Shown here piece after piece: positions 38,315-47,624 of a stretch of DNA of 64,000 nt. Origin of the DNA: Paraspadella gotoi (Eukaryota > Chaetognatha); assembly GCA_051294375.1 (NCBI GenBank), contig CM119263.1, positions 14,680,421 to 14,744,420 on the forward strand, read 5' to 3'. The position numbers were made by a program, and so were the translations under genes. The first letter of the stretch is position 1, and each line of letters opens with the position of its first letter. The notes beneath the pieces are model-generated. The model saw only the letters and a program-made list of their open reading frames with translations, had not been told where the DNA came from and did not search any database.

Positions 38315-39599
38315 GTGAGAGAGAGAGAGAGAGAGAAGAGAGAGAGAGGAAAGGAAAGCAACGAGTCTTATGATTGTTTAAATTGAAAATAAATAGCCAT
38401 AATATATTGAATATTGCTAATTTAATTTGAATCTCTTTCAATTTCTGCATTGTCATTTTAAATTGACTTCGCACCTCTGGAGCCTGTGTTTAGTCGAGCC
38501 GAGTCTCATACCCTTTTTGCCAGCGACAAACGAAAAGAGGGAGTTTTGCCTAAATGGGAAGAAGGGTGTTGGGCCAGGGTGCTCTCGTCTCTTCTCTCTC
38601 TCTCTCTCTCTCTTCCTCTCTCTCTCTTCTCTCTCTCTCCTCTTTCTCTCTCTCTCTCTCTCCATCGCTCTCGTCGCTCTTTCATCCTCTCTTTCTCTTT
38701 TCTCTGAACGCAACTCCGAGTTTTTCTCCGCGAAAGGGGGTCACAGCCGCCGAAGCCGGCGACGCCTGCGCCACCGCCGCCGCTGCCAGGCTTTTTCCCC
38801 GAGGTCGCGCGCCGCTTTTCCGCGCTCCGGCGATTCGCCTTCGACAAAAAGAAAAAAACCATCACCCCTCACCCTTTTTAACCCTTTTTACTCGTCGTTG
38901 TGGTTGAGAGTCCCGCCCTCAACAAGACTCTAAAACGCACACCTGCCCGCCCCCCTTTTTTGTTCCCTCCTTCTGCTTCGCCATTCTTCACATATTATTA
39001 CTCAACTATTGGCGACGCTTTCCTTCGCAACGGATCGCCACCGAGGGCCACGCCTGCATAAAAAAACTACGATTACGCCTCAGTTTCGCCAAATCAATAA
39101 AACATCGTTTCTTACGCACGATTCCGCTCAACATGACTTGCATGAACTTACTGTAAACTAACACACCCCCCCCCCAATGGTCCTCCTTTTATCTCGCTAA
39201 AGGTCTCCTTACCTCAACCAGCAACCACTATTTCCAACGGCCACCCTACAACACTTCGCGCCCGCCCTTCCCCCCCGAGGAAAAAGAGGGCCCGCGCTCG
39301 CTTGTTTACAAAGGCTAAACCCTGGCTCGATCACGAGGGTCATTACCCGCCCCAATTTTTTTTATTCCCGTTTTCCATAACCGTCGCTCCGAATGGGCAA
39401 GGGAGGGGGGCCTTCAAGGGAGGGGGCCTTCAAAGGCAGGGGGGCCTTCAAGGGAGGGAAAGGAGCGGGGAAAGGGGGCCGATGGGGAAAAGGGGCTTTC
39501 ATTCATAAATTCATTCGCCGCAATTTAATTATCGTCTAATTCGGGGCGGGCAACCCGAATCGAGGAGCTTGTCCGATCATTTTTTTATTCCCGATGAGG

Positions 39600-39678
<79 letters not shown>

Positions 39679-41512
39679 NNNNNNNNNNNNNNNNNNNNNN
39701 NNNAGAGAGAGAGAGAGAGAGAGAAGAAAGAATGAGGGACACCACGCTTTTTCCCGCTTTAATCTCTGCTTACCACGCGCGAAACCACTTCTGAGAAATG
39801 AGACCTCTCTTCTGGTGAAATGAGTGAGAATCGTTATTTTTTTTTTTCAATAACATTAAAAAAGAAAATGGGGAGAAAAAAAAATCACATTTTATTTTCG
39901 TTTTCGCTGAAAAAGAATTTTTTGCGATACGTAAAAAGCGAGACTCAATATTGATTCTCAATTGTTAAAACTTTTTTATAAACCCTAGTTGACACTTGAG
40001 AGTACCCACTACTAACTAGACCTGGCCCTAAATCACCATAGTTTTCCTGCAAGTAGCGACGTTGGACGTTTTCTTTGCCAGATCTCAAATTTCTTGCTTA
40101 ATGAGCGAATTGTCCAACCGAGCGAAAATGAAGCTATTGTTGCCTCTCTCTCTCTCTCTCTCTCTCCCTATTCTGTAGCTGGATAAATAAAAATCAAAAA
40201 TGGATACAGAAAAGGAAACTAGAATTTGCACTTTGCTATCGTTAAAGGGAAAGGAAAGCTCAACAGGTAAGTAAAATTGGAAAAAGACGTCATTTTCTCT
40301 TCCACGTTTTTTTCTAACTCGTTTTCAACTGCTTTTTCGAATCATTAGAGTTAGAAGCGAAATTCAAAAAACCGCAGAAAATGTTTGAAAACCAAAAAAG
40401 GGTAAAAAAAAAACCACACAAACAAACTTCAGATATTAGATTTCGACCATTACGACCGTTTTGATATCCTAAAAAGTCTTAAAAAGTCTTAAAAAGCCCA
40501 ATTATTCTGTAATGTAGAATGAAAAACTACACGAGAGTACATTTCATCTTTTGCAGGTGGGGTTCGTTCTCGCGGCGGTGGAAGCGATGCACAAAAAACG
40601 CAATGTCGACATCTGGCTCCGCAATTCACAGATGTCAATGGCCATGTCCGAAAAATCTCTCATTTCTAAGGTTGGTAAAGGATAATTGAACTATGACTTT
40701 GAGTACATAATACATACTGATCCGTGTTGATTACGAGGAAAATTAAATATTTCCTTGTCGAAAATCGATAATTAAAGAGATGATACTTAAGTGTCGAACT
40801 AAAAAAGAAAAAGATGTTTTATGGCCACCATGTGTGAGGCATCTCCTGACAGCTGGCGCTCAGGGCTTTGGACCTGCAGTGACCACCCCATGTCACTGGC
40901 GTGTTTATGCCAAGACCATCACACTTAACCAGCGTGACCGTGAGAGGATTGAACACGGAACTCACGGTTGTTTAAGCCAATGAGACGAGCTAAGTATCAC
41001 CAAGCTATACGGGAGGCTAATTTAGGATTCGCCACAGTTTCTTCAATCAGTGACTACAATTTTTTGTCTTTTTTTTTTTTGTGATTAAACTTTCTTAAAA
41101 ATCCAAGGAAAATTCCCATTGTGATAAAAGGGCAGCGACCGAAGACTTAGAATTTGAGTCGTGATTTTCCATTCGCCTTTGCCCACTCGTTAAATCTATT
41201 CATTTTTCTAATTTTCTTTTCTCCCCTCCCCCTCGCTCCTCCCTCCCTCCTTCCGCTCCAACTCTGCAGAGCGGCAAGAGCGCGACGCCGTCCGTCATTT
41301 CCGGCGCGCCCTCTCAACCCCCGGCGTATTCCGCGTCCCGCCCGGCGTCGGAAGCGTCCCATCCGGCGTCGGAAGCGTCTCATATGCCGCCGGAGCGGAA
41401 AATCTCCGGCGCCTCGCAGCCGTCGCTGGCGCCGTCGAACGGGCGGCCCGCCGGGGGCATTCGGTCTTCCATGGGCAAGGCGATGAGCAGAAGCAACAAA
41501 CGTCGATACTGA
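25184..41512 (+). CDS. claudin-like gene 1 (whole gene span, five coding exons)
   Basis: Multi-exon gene for a claudin-family tight/septate-junction membrane protein of about 305 residues. Coding exons are 25184-25451, 25591-25740, a TM3-TM4 exon (truncated at 29148-29162; complete but noisy at 36483-36625), 40557-40670 and 41270-41512. Residues 9-31 form TM1. The first extracellular loop has the family signature: W33, G48-I49-W50, C53 and C72. TM2 is about 92-120, TM3 about 127-150, TM4 straddles exons 3 and 4, and a long Ser/Pro-rich cytosolic tail ends KRRY. Tail length is at the upper end for claudins. Claudins seal the paracellular space; invertebrate members act at septate junctions. 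A second claudin-like gene lies 18 kb downstream. The apparent 16-kb span is inflated by duplicated assembly blocks. Confidence 0.8.
25591..25740 (+). CDS. claudin-like gene 1, exon 2 (TM2 and start of TM3)
   Basis: Acceptor CTCTCTGGACAG, donor G|GTAAGT; 150 bases in phase 1 at both ends. The junction codon gives Trp, followed by WLIGCQVAMTMGFLGTIL, a hydrophobic helix through VYFLCIA, a KKN turn, then YWHVLTALAIVLFPT, the beginning of TM3. The phase-1 exit joins the exon at 29148 in frame. Confidence 0.85.
25806..26045 (+). mobile_element. tRNA-derived SINE-like element, copy B, in a claudin intron
   Basis: Begins with the hairpin GGTGGACTAAAATCCACC, then CATTGGTGCCGGAGGCAAG, GCCTCCCAACCCAAAGGTCC, B box GGTTCTAACCC (25896-25906), GGTGGCCGCCTAGCAG, GTTACAGCCTGATCCGAAG and ATTACTGTCTCTTCA. 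It lies in the intron after exon 2. Closely matches 58172-58375 and, on the minus strand, 16079-16345. Confidence 0.65.
26264..26413 (-). CDS. short antisense open frame, protein-like, unrecognised
   Basis: The minus strand frame reads LNDAPLGNENNVDDPGKL, VLREWKGNDPENYGQRPSRI, MYFDEEDNGDF and stops at TAA (26264-26266). Codon choice and the acidic end look like a real C-terminus. It has no ATG near its start and a TAA directly upstream. The only possible acceptor, before NNVDD, is poor. It lies antisense inside the claudin gene 1 intron. It may be a nested gene's last exon or a processed fragment. Confidence 0.3.
   Translation of the reverse strand: MNDAPLGNENNVDDPGKLVLREWKGNDPENYGQRPSRIMYFDEEDNGDF
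26800..26890. promoter_or_regulatory. cluster of ATTGG/CCAAT and TTGGC motifs
   Basis: GATTGGCCAATGG is a self-complementary CCAAT pair; GTTGGCGCC, GATGGCCAAC, TCATTGGCT and ATTTGGCCG follow within 70 bases. The pattern is kept, with indels, near 33875-33955. It could be an NF-Y-type element or part of an inverted repeat. Confidence 0.25.
27198..27242. repeat. (GA)n microsatellite in block X
   Basis: Counterpart in the noisy copy at 34294-34340. A CT-rich tract at 28547-28670 has its counterpart at 35907-35945 and is much longer here. Confidence 0.9.
29148..29162 (+). CDS. claudin-like gene 1, exon 3, first 15 bases only
   Basis: Acceptor CTCTTCCCAG, then GC GGC CTC ATC CTC G, which continues exon 2 in frame as ...FPTGGLIL. 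The exon is cut by the 25-N gap at 29163-29187, and what follows is a different, inverted contig. The rest of the exon is readable only at 36483-36625. Confidence 0.7.
29188..29900 (-). repeat. contig in inverted orientation relative to its noisy copy
   Basis: Its reverse complement matches 36780-37400: for example GTATGCCGCTAGAAGTG versus the noisy version at 37324, GGGTTTCCCCG near 37020, and GTAAGCAA near 36941. So one contig end was placed backwards. The reversal could extend past 29900, where the match becomes unclear. Confidence 0.7.
29197..29296 (-). CDS. candidate alternative tail exon, ends GKYY
   Basis: On the minus strand, after the T-rich CCCAATTTTTCTACCCGGAG, a frame reads GSPRMYAARSVVEAEKRK, PRAPRSPVGKYY and a stop. 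A donor-like GTGG|GTAAAT is also present just before that stop. In corrected orientation this lies between claudin exons 3 and 4, so it could be an alternative basic C-terminal tail. The entry phase does not match exon 3 cleanly, and the noisy copy near 37320-37400 cannot decide. Confidence 0.25.
29850..30305 (+). other. 151-codon open frame, probably not a gene
   Basis: The frame contains MSLIGALKKKSGKNKRFLIN and ...SLGTDPICRVCTNNLQ and lies in sequence whose orientation is in doubt. No homology is recognised. Kept only because it is long for AT-rich DNA. Confidence 0.15.
30306..31800. other. AT-rich DNA, nothing recognisable
   Basis: Long AT-rich stretch with many A-runs and T-runs. No exon-like island and no repeat that I can match elsewhere in the window. 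Confidence 0.5.
31918..33647 (+). repeat. clean copy of block Y
   Basis: Collinear with 37800-39560 from CTATTCGGAAGGTCTAG to TTATCGTCTAATTTCGGGGC. Carries gaps 32225-32413, 32594-32840 and 33270-33558. The second gap size agrees well with the noisy copy (about 246 bases). At 33648 it jumps directly to a second copy of block X. Confidence 0.8.
34980..35045. repeat. (CCG)n-rich patch
   Basis: CCGCCGCCGCCGGCGCCG motif in the claudin intron, hidden by N in the clean copy except for its end at 27648. Preceded by GGCGG/CCGCC inverted patches that could form a hairpin. Confidence 0.5.
36483..36625 (+). CDS. claudin-like gene 1, exon 3 (TM3 end, loop 2, TM4 start), noisy copy
   Basis: After TTTTCTTCCAG the segment encodes GLILGA, then GITLALLRFTRGQKFTSWFD and GDFMYFSW, then FGFA followed by a hydrophobic run up to a donor TTTC|GTAAGC. 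These pieces are read in shifting frames because of single-base errors, one of them visible against 29148 (GCGGCC there, GGGCC here). The content fits the second half of TM3, the short second extracellular loop and the Y-x-SWxFGFA start of TM4 seen in claudins. The total length still equals 2 modulo 3, as needed to exit in phase 0 into exon 4. Confidence 0.65.
37440..37560. other. GC-rich island between claudin exons 3 and 4
   Basis: Dense CpG (GGGGCGACGCCGGGCGCGGG), present only in the noisy copy. Possibly an intronic CpG element. No gene is assigned. Confidence 0.25.
38090..38350. repeat. two (GA)n tracts of block Y
   Basis: Tracts at 38090-38158 and 38270-38350, separated by about 110 bases with ACCGGTGAAACCGGT inverted motifs. 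The clean copy hides this behind N at 32225-32413. Confidence 0.85.
39603..39723. repeat. (GA)n tract interrupted by a 25-N gap
   Basis: Perfect GA on both sides of 39679-39703. The gap closes the noisy read and the repeat is probably continuous. Confidence 0.9.
40179..40266 (+). other. candidate cryptic or poison exon in claudin gene 1
   Basis: A very strong acceptor, (CT)n tract then CCCTATTCTGTAG, and a consensus donor CAACAG|GTAAGTAA bound 88 bases. All three entry phases meet a stop inside (TAA, TAA and TAA), so inclusion upstream of exon 4 would truncate the protein. Alternatively it starts a transcript at its own ATG (MDTEKETRICTLLSL). Confidence 0.35.
40557..40670 (+). CDS. claudin-like gene 1, exon 4 (end of TM4, proximal tail)
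   Basis: Acceptor CATCTTTTGCAG; 114 bases, phase 0 on both sides. Encodes VGFVLAAVEAMHKKRNVDIW, LRNSQMSMAMSEKSLISK: the last turns of TM4, a basic membrane-edge HKKR, then a Ser/Met-rich tail. The donor AAG|GTTGGT is non-ideal. The alternative GTTG|GTAAAG four bases on would shift the frame of the last exon, so the first is preferred. Confidence 0.75.
40830..41030 (-). mobile_element. different tRNA-derived SINE-like element (minus)
   Basis: On the minus strand: an A-box-like TTAGCTCGTCTCATTGG, then a hairpin ACCGTGAG...CTCACGGT (plus-strand 40937-40968) that encloses the B-box core GTTCAATCC (within 40947-40957). It sits in the intron between claudin exons 4 and 5. No second copy is seen in this window. 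Confidence 0.4.
41270..41512 (+). CDS. claudin-like gene 1, exon 5 (cytosolic tail, stop)
   Basis: Acceptor CTCCAACTCTGCAG; phase 0; 80 codons and TGA at 41510-41512. Reads SGKSATPSVISGAPSQPPAY, a repeated RPASEASHPASEASH motif, MPPERKISGASQPSLAPSNG, and ends with KAMSRSNKRRY. Ser/Pro/Ala-rich and disordered; the repeated PASEASH looks like a small internal duplication. Many claudins end in a PDZ-binding YV; this one ends in RRY, so PDZ binding is uncertain. Confidence 0.75.
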   Translation, partial: SGKSATPSVISGAPSQPPAYSASRPASEASHPASEASHMPPERKISGASQPSLAPSNGRPAGGIRSSMGKAMSRSNKRRY

Positions 41513-42110
41513 GGAAGACGAGGTAGTCGGGCTTCTTCGATGACTCTGGCTGCTTCCTTGAGACAAGTCTCCATCGATCGTTAAAGATGGATGCTTATAT
41601 TTCAATTTTAATATGTATAAAAACATTTCTGTATGAAAATTTCGTGTGGGCGAAGAGTGTTAATCCCATGCTGACTGGATGTTTGTTTGTTATCAAATCT
41701 AGAAATATCGATAAACAGTACATTCCATAGTTCATAATATGGTTTTTTACGTAGTTGTTGTTCACCTAAAAATACTTAAATGAGAGTTTTAACCCATTCT
41801 AAGCTAACTACATTGGCCTTTGCTCTCCGTAGTTTGACTTCCAAGCTATTCTATTAACTGGAAAAGATTTCTTCCCTTCTTCGATAACTGTTTTTCGTTC
41901 ACCCTAATCCTTCTACCAACTTTCACTTCCCTTGCATCCCTAATCCCAGCTCACCATCGTCGCCTATCAGAAAATCCTCTATTTCGAGTTTAGTTCCATT
42001 TTCTCCCCTTTTTTCTCCCTCTTTTTCCATTTTTTCTCCCTTTTTTCCTTTCCAATTTTTTCAGTTCCATCTTTTCTCCTTTCCTTTGCCGTCATATTCC
42101 GCTGCCGGCT
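41513..42110. other. 3' flank of claudin gene 1, no further gene seen
   Basis: AT-rich, then pyrimidine-rich with TTTTCTCCC runs. No canonical AATAAA close to the stop is evident. Confidence 0.4.
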
Positions 42111-42224
42111 CTTTCCGCCCCAGCAACGCCATGTCCACTTTTTTTTTTAAAAATGGCGCTGCGCCAAGTGCCCCGAGCCATATGTTGGGTCGTAACGTCA
42201 CCTCCGAGCGGTTTATCTTTTTTT

Positions 42225-42290
42225 TCATTGGCGTAGCGCCACTGTGTCTACGCCTTTGCGTGATGGCGTAGCGCCACATCCGCCACTCAC
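42225..42290. repeat. paired TGGCGTAGCGCCA hairpin motifs
   Basis: TGGCGTAGCGCCA occurs at about 42230 and again about 32 bases later; each is a 5-bp stem with a TAG loop. They lie in a CpG-rich 200-base patch before a 523-N gap (42359-42881). Confidence 0.5.
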
Positions 42291-42881
42291 GCTCGGTGCC
42301 GCGAGGACGGTTTCCTCCATCGCCATCTTATTTTCATATCGGTGTCTAAACTCTCTCTNNNNNNNNNNNNNNNNNNNNNNNNNNNNNNNNNNNNNNNNNN
42401 NNNNNNNNNNNNNNNNNNNNNNNNNNNNNNNNNNNNNNNNNNNNNNNNNNNNNNNNNNNNNNNNNNNNNNNNNNNNNNNNNNNNNNNNNNNNNNNNNNNN
42501 NNNNNNNNNNNNNNNNNNNNNNNNNNNNNNNNNNNNNNNNNNNNNNNNNNNNNNNNNNNNNNNNNNNNNNNNNNNNNNNNNNNNNNNNNNNNNNNNNNNN
42601 NNNNNNNNNNNNNNNNNNNNNNNNNNNNNNNNNNNNNNNNNNNNNNNNNNNNNNNNNNNNNNNNNNNNNNNNNNNNNNNNNNNNNNNNNNNNNNNNNNNN
42701 NNNNNNNNNNNNNNNNNNNNNNNNNNNNNNNNNNNNNNNNNNNNNNNNNNNNNNNNNNNNNNNNNNNNNNNNNNNNNNNNNNNNNNNNNNNNNNNNNNNN
42801 NNNNNNNNNNNNNNNNNNNNNNNNNNNNNNNNNNNNNNNNNNNNNNNNNNNNNNNNNNNNNNNNNNNNNNNNNNNNNNNNN

Positions 42882-43550
42882 GAGAGAGAGAAAAGGAGGG
42901 GGGCTTCGCCTGTTCCGCTCTGCTAAATTTAGTTTCACAGTAAATCCTAAAAAATGCTGAAAAATTCAATCCTAGGAAGGCCTTATTGCTTTCGTTTATG
43001 CACGGACTCAAAATCATCCGATTTTAGATCTCGACCTATAAAATCCGAATTCGCAGAAGTTCACCCTGCTTATCGCAGTGTAGAAAATGTTTATTATTTT
43101 CTATGCCACGAGTCACAAAATCTTTCACGCAGTCAATTTCAGATCACAGCTATCGCATGTTCAGTGTACAGTGTACATTGTACACAGCGATCGAAAATGC
43201 GACATAAACAAAACGCAACGAACGAATTTGTTTAATTAAGATTTCAAATTCCAGGAAAAAAAACCTAAATTTGTCGAAATCGCTTTCCATTTGGAATCAC
43301 TGAGTCGGAATCAAGAGTCTGTCTGGCAAGATCGACCTTTTAGTATTTGAAGATTCGCGGTAAAAAAATTATTCACACATTCGCGTCCCTCTTGTGGATG
43401 AAATGGAAACAACCTGCAACAAATGAGCTTAATTATTATTAAATTGTTACTTTTTTACTGTTGTTGTTGTAGTACGTGATGGTTGTTTAAAGAGAAATCG
43501 AATGGAATCGACTAATTTATGACTTCGTATCCATATTATGATTCCTCTAT
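42882..43550. other. no convincing gene
   Basis: Mixed sequence after the gap. GTACAGTGTACATTGTACAC near 43167 is an imperfect self-complementary run. Nothing else. Confidence 0.4.
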
Positions 43551-43559
43551 GGTTTTCAA

Positions 43560-44841
43560 ACGCGAATCTCAAAGTCGTTGACGTCCGTTTGGTCACATTG
43601 AATTCTCGTGAAATCGGGGAAAACAACGACGCCGTGACGCCGCGAGAGCGACGGCGCCGCCGACGGTTCCACCAACGGCGCCGGCATAAAAGTCAATAAA
43701 CATACAAAATCGATAATAAAAATCGCAATAAAAAACGGTAACGACTTTTGCGACTCCCCNNNNNNNNNNNNNNNNNNNNNNNNNNNNNNNNNNNNNNNNN
43801 NNNNNNNNNNNNNNNNNNNNNNNNNNNNNNNNNNNNNNNNNNNNNNNNNNNNNNNNNNNNNNNNNNNNNNNNNNNNNNNNNNNNNNNNNNNNNNNNNNNN
43901 NNNNNNNNNNNNNNNNNNNNNNNNNNNNNNNNNNNNNNNNNNNNNNNNNNNNNNNNNNNNNNNNNNNNNNNNNNNNNNNNNNNNNNNNNNNNNNNNNNNN
44001 NNNNNNNNNNNNNNNNNNNNNNNNNNNNNNNNNNNNNNNNNNNNNNNNNNNNNNNNNNNNNNNNNNNNNNNNNNNNNNNNNNNNNNNNNNNNNNNNNNNN
44101 NNNNNNNNNNNNNNNNNNNNNNNNNNNNNNNNNNNNNNNNNNNNNNNNNNNNTTTTTTTAGATTCTTCGCTTCGGTGGAGACTGTTGCATCTGCTGTCAC
44201 CGGGTTGCATCTGTCGCACCTGAAGTTGAAGTTGCTGCTTCGGTGATTTCGCTTTTTTTCTTTTTCTTCTTCTTCTTGTTTGTCGTCGTTGTCGTCGTCG
44301 CGTCTTGTTGATTCGACGGAAGGTGGTTAATCCCTTCGCGAATCAACTTTCGCTTCGGGAGGAATCGCTAAGGTTTCTCCTGATTCACTGTTTCTTTATT
44401 ATTTGTTGATAAAGTTATAAGTGACACTCCCATCAAACGTCTCTCTCTCTCTCTCNNNNNNNNNNNNNNNNNNNNNNNNNNNNNNNNNNNNNNNNNNNNN
44501 NNNNNNNNNNNNNNNNNNNNNNNNNNNNNNNNNNNNNNNNNNNNNNNNNNNNNNNNNNNNNNNNNNNNNNNNNNNNNNNNNNNNNNNNNNNNNNNNNNNN
44601 NNNNNNNNNNNNNNNNNNNNNNNNNNNNNNNNNNNNNNNNNNNNNNNNNNNNNNNNNNNNNNNNNNNNNNNNNNNNNNNNNNNNNNNNNNNNNNNNNNNN
44701 NNNNNNNNNNNNNNNNNNNNNNNNNNNNNNNNNNNNNNNNNNNCTGTCCAATATTTCGTAGTTCATATCCCGTTTGATATTTTTGTTGTCTTCATATTAT
44801 CCATTCTACATTACTTCTCGTTTTTTTGTCGATTCGACCGA

Positions 44842-44842
<1 letters not shown>
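43560..44842 (+). repeat. clean, gapped copy of block P
   Basis: Repeated with many indels at 44878-46340. Gaps at 43760-44152 and 44456-44743. The minus strand has a protein-like frame (FFIAIFIIDFVCLLTFMPAP, then ...VFPDFTRIQCDQTDVNDFEI) at 43556-43742, but a second frame is equally open, so no gene is called. Confidence 0.75.
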
Positions 44843-44877
<35 letters not shown>

Positions 44878-44881
<4 letters not shown>

Positions 44882-46474
44882 GGGGAACGCCCGCAAGGAG
44901 AATAAAGGGCCCAAAACATGAAGCGGCGCCGCGAACCACTTAGACAAAAAATTGAAGGGGGTAATAATTATATGCCAACACAGTGCGGGCGCCGACGCAG
45001 TGGCGATATATGATATTATATAAGTCAAACAATTAAACATACCAAAATCGATAATTAAAACAAAATCGCAATAAAAAATTTGAGAAATGATGGGTTTTTA
45101 ACCACGACTTTGGGCGGACTTTTCCCCTGGTGTTGGACGGATACGATTCGCGACAGAAGAGGCATCCGGAATCCGATATGGGGATTACTTAAATTCTAGA
45201 AACATAGGGGCATACACATCAATGAAGACGAATCTGAAGACGAAATCGGAAAGATGAGAGAGTAAATGAGCGTGAGAACGAAAGAGTATTGGGAGAGCGA
45301 AGAGGGTTAGAAGGAAAGTGGAGAGGAAGAGAGCGAGAGAGGTAGAGACACGAAAGACGGAGTTACCGGACGAGGAGCGGAAGAGGGACATAAAGAACGA
45401 GAGGAGAGGAGTGAGAGAGAGACGAGAAAGAGAGATACGAGAGAGAGAGATAGCAGAGAGAAACAGTTGATAGAAAAGAGGTAACAGAGGAAAAATACTG
45501 AAAAAGCAGATAGGTGTGAGCGGGGTGAGAATTGTTTAAAGACTTTAAAAAAAAAAAAGAGGTGATTAGCCGAACGTTTGCTCCTTACTTCAAACATTTC
45601 GCCCTTTCTTTTTTTTTATTTTTTTTTTTTAGACTTCTTCATTCGCATTCGGTGGAAAACTCAGTTTGTTGCACAGTGCGATCTGCTGTCACCGTTTGCA
45701 TTCTGTCATACGCCACCTGAAGATATGAAGTTGCTGCTATAATACTGTCCAGAGTTATTTCGCTTTTTTCTTTTTTTTCTTTTTTCTTGTTCTTTTCTTG
45801 TTGTGTCTTAGTGCTGTCGTCGATCGCGTCATTGTTGATTGACCTCGGAAAGATGCGGTAATCCTTCTGCGATAAATACAACTTTTCGCATTCGCGCAGC
45901 GGGAGAAGCCGCTTAAGGCTTTTTTTCACTCCTGAATTCACCTGTTCTTAATTGATTTTGAGATAAAAGTTATTAAGTGACACTACCCATACAAACCGTT
46001 CTGCCTACTCTCTTCATCCTTCATCCTCCTCTCCTCTCTTTCTCTCTCTCTCTCTCCTTAGCTTCGTCTTCTCTCTCTCTCATCTCTCATCTACGATGGG
46101 TTTCTGCTCTTGGTAGAGTTGGCGTAAATTCGGATAAAAAATGGAACGAAGATACAAGGAAATTTACTATATTTCGTTATTTACGTATTTTCCACAATTA
46201 CTTGTCCAATATTTTCGTATAGTTCATCCCGTTATGATTATTTTTTGTTGTCTTCCATATTATGCCATTTCATACGTTTATACTTCTCGTGTTTTTATTG
46301 TCGATTGCGTAACACAATACTTCGATACTGTCTCTCTCTCTCTCCTCTCTCTCCTCTCTCTCTCTCGCTCCTCATCATCTCATCTCTCTTCTTTCTCTCT
46401 CGTCTTTCATCTTCTCCGTGTGCTCCCTCTAACTCTCTCTATGCTTACTACTCTTCTCTCTTTCTCCTCTCTAA
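44878..46474 (+). repeat. noisy copy of block P
   Basis: Starts at the CT tract edge and re-reads block P through both of its N gaps, then ends in a CT tract at a 25-N gap (46475-46499). Confidence 0.75.
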
Positions 46475-47091
46475 NNNNNNNNNNNNNNNNNNNNNNNNNC
46501 TCTCTCTCTCTCTCTCTCTCTCTCTTCCTTTCCTTATCTGGCTCTCCTCCTCTCCTTCTTTCTCTCAGATCGTCTCTGTCTCTATCTCTGCCGAGTTGGC
46601 CGGATTTAACAGTTGATCTACGCCGACGTCTTTCCATTTCCGGTCTTCGGTTTCGGGCGGTGAATTTGAGCGGAACGAAACTCATATTCTGGGCTTTGGG
46701 TTCGAGCGAGGACGCGAAAATAAACTCTACTTAAATTCAGTGCGCGAATGTTTTTCCTATTATTCTTTTTTTACCGGTTTTCTTCGAGGTCTTTCTTCAT
46801 TGGACCATTTTCATTTTTCCATTCGCCTCCACCTTCACAATCCCATCGTTTATCGGTTTCCAAGAGACTCTCCCACTTTGTGTCCCTTTTATCCAACTTC
46901 TTTTCCTCGTCCTCACCATCGTTTCTTCTTGTCCTGAACGTCAATCCCACTTGTCCGCGTTTCTCTATCATCTATTTCCTTTTTTTTCCTTATTTTTTTT
47001 TCCCTTTTTACTCCTGTTCTTTTCTTTCCGTCGCCTTGCCTCTCTGTCGTTCATCTCCTTTTTCTTTCTTTTTTGCCTCCAAAGACTTTTT

Positions 47092-47093
<2 letters not shown>

Positions 47094-47171
<78 letters not shown>
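47094..47171. repeat. (CT)n microsatellite
   Basis: About 39 perfect CT units in a pyrimidine-rich region (46740-47400) that otherwise holds no gene. Confidence 0.95.
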
Positions 47172-47174
<3 letters not shown>

Positions 47175-47539
47175 TCCACCCTTTCAATCCCCATCGTATC
47201 GACATGTGCTAACCTCTTTTCTCTTCCTCGCTAACTTTCCGTTTTTTTCCTCACCTTACCCCAGGACGAAAAAATAAATTCCCTCTTCTCCTTCTCTTTA
47301 ACTTACTTCTCTCGATTTCCTGGGATTCGGATGGTGAGCTTCTCGCCCACCTCTCACCCCCTCCCGTCCCCATTATCCCCTCTCCGCCTCCGCCCCCCAC
47401 CAGCTTTTCACCCATAGACCCAAGGCCCAGGTTGGTCCCTCCATTCTTCGTCTCATTGCAGAAGCAATTTCCTTTTTGCTCTTTTCTTCTCTCAATCCTC
47501 GCGTGCTTTCGACACTACGCGTTCTCTGCCGGATAACCA

Positions 47540-47588
47540 AAATATTAAAGGGTGAGAGAGAGAGAGAGATGAGGAAGAGAGGAGAGAG

Positions 47589-47624
<36 letters not shown>

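Larger units (their letters stand above)
33648..39678 (+). repeat. noisy contiguous copy spanning X, the inverted piece and Y
   Basis: A 6-kb gap-free stretch with frequent single-base insertions that re-reads 26600-33647 in one piece. It ends in a GA tract and a 25-N gap (39679-39703). It probably represents the true order of the locus. Confidence 0.75.

Noticed and set aside
43556-43742. Minus-strand frame with a hydrophobic segment and an acidic tail
   Set aside because: Two overlapping frames are equally protein-like, the upstream side is N, and the noisy copy does not confirm either.
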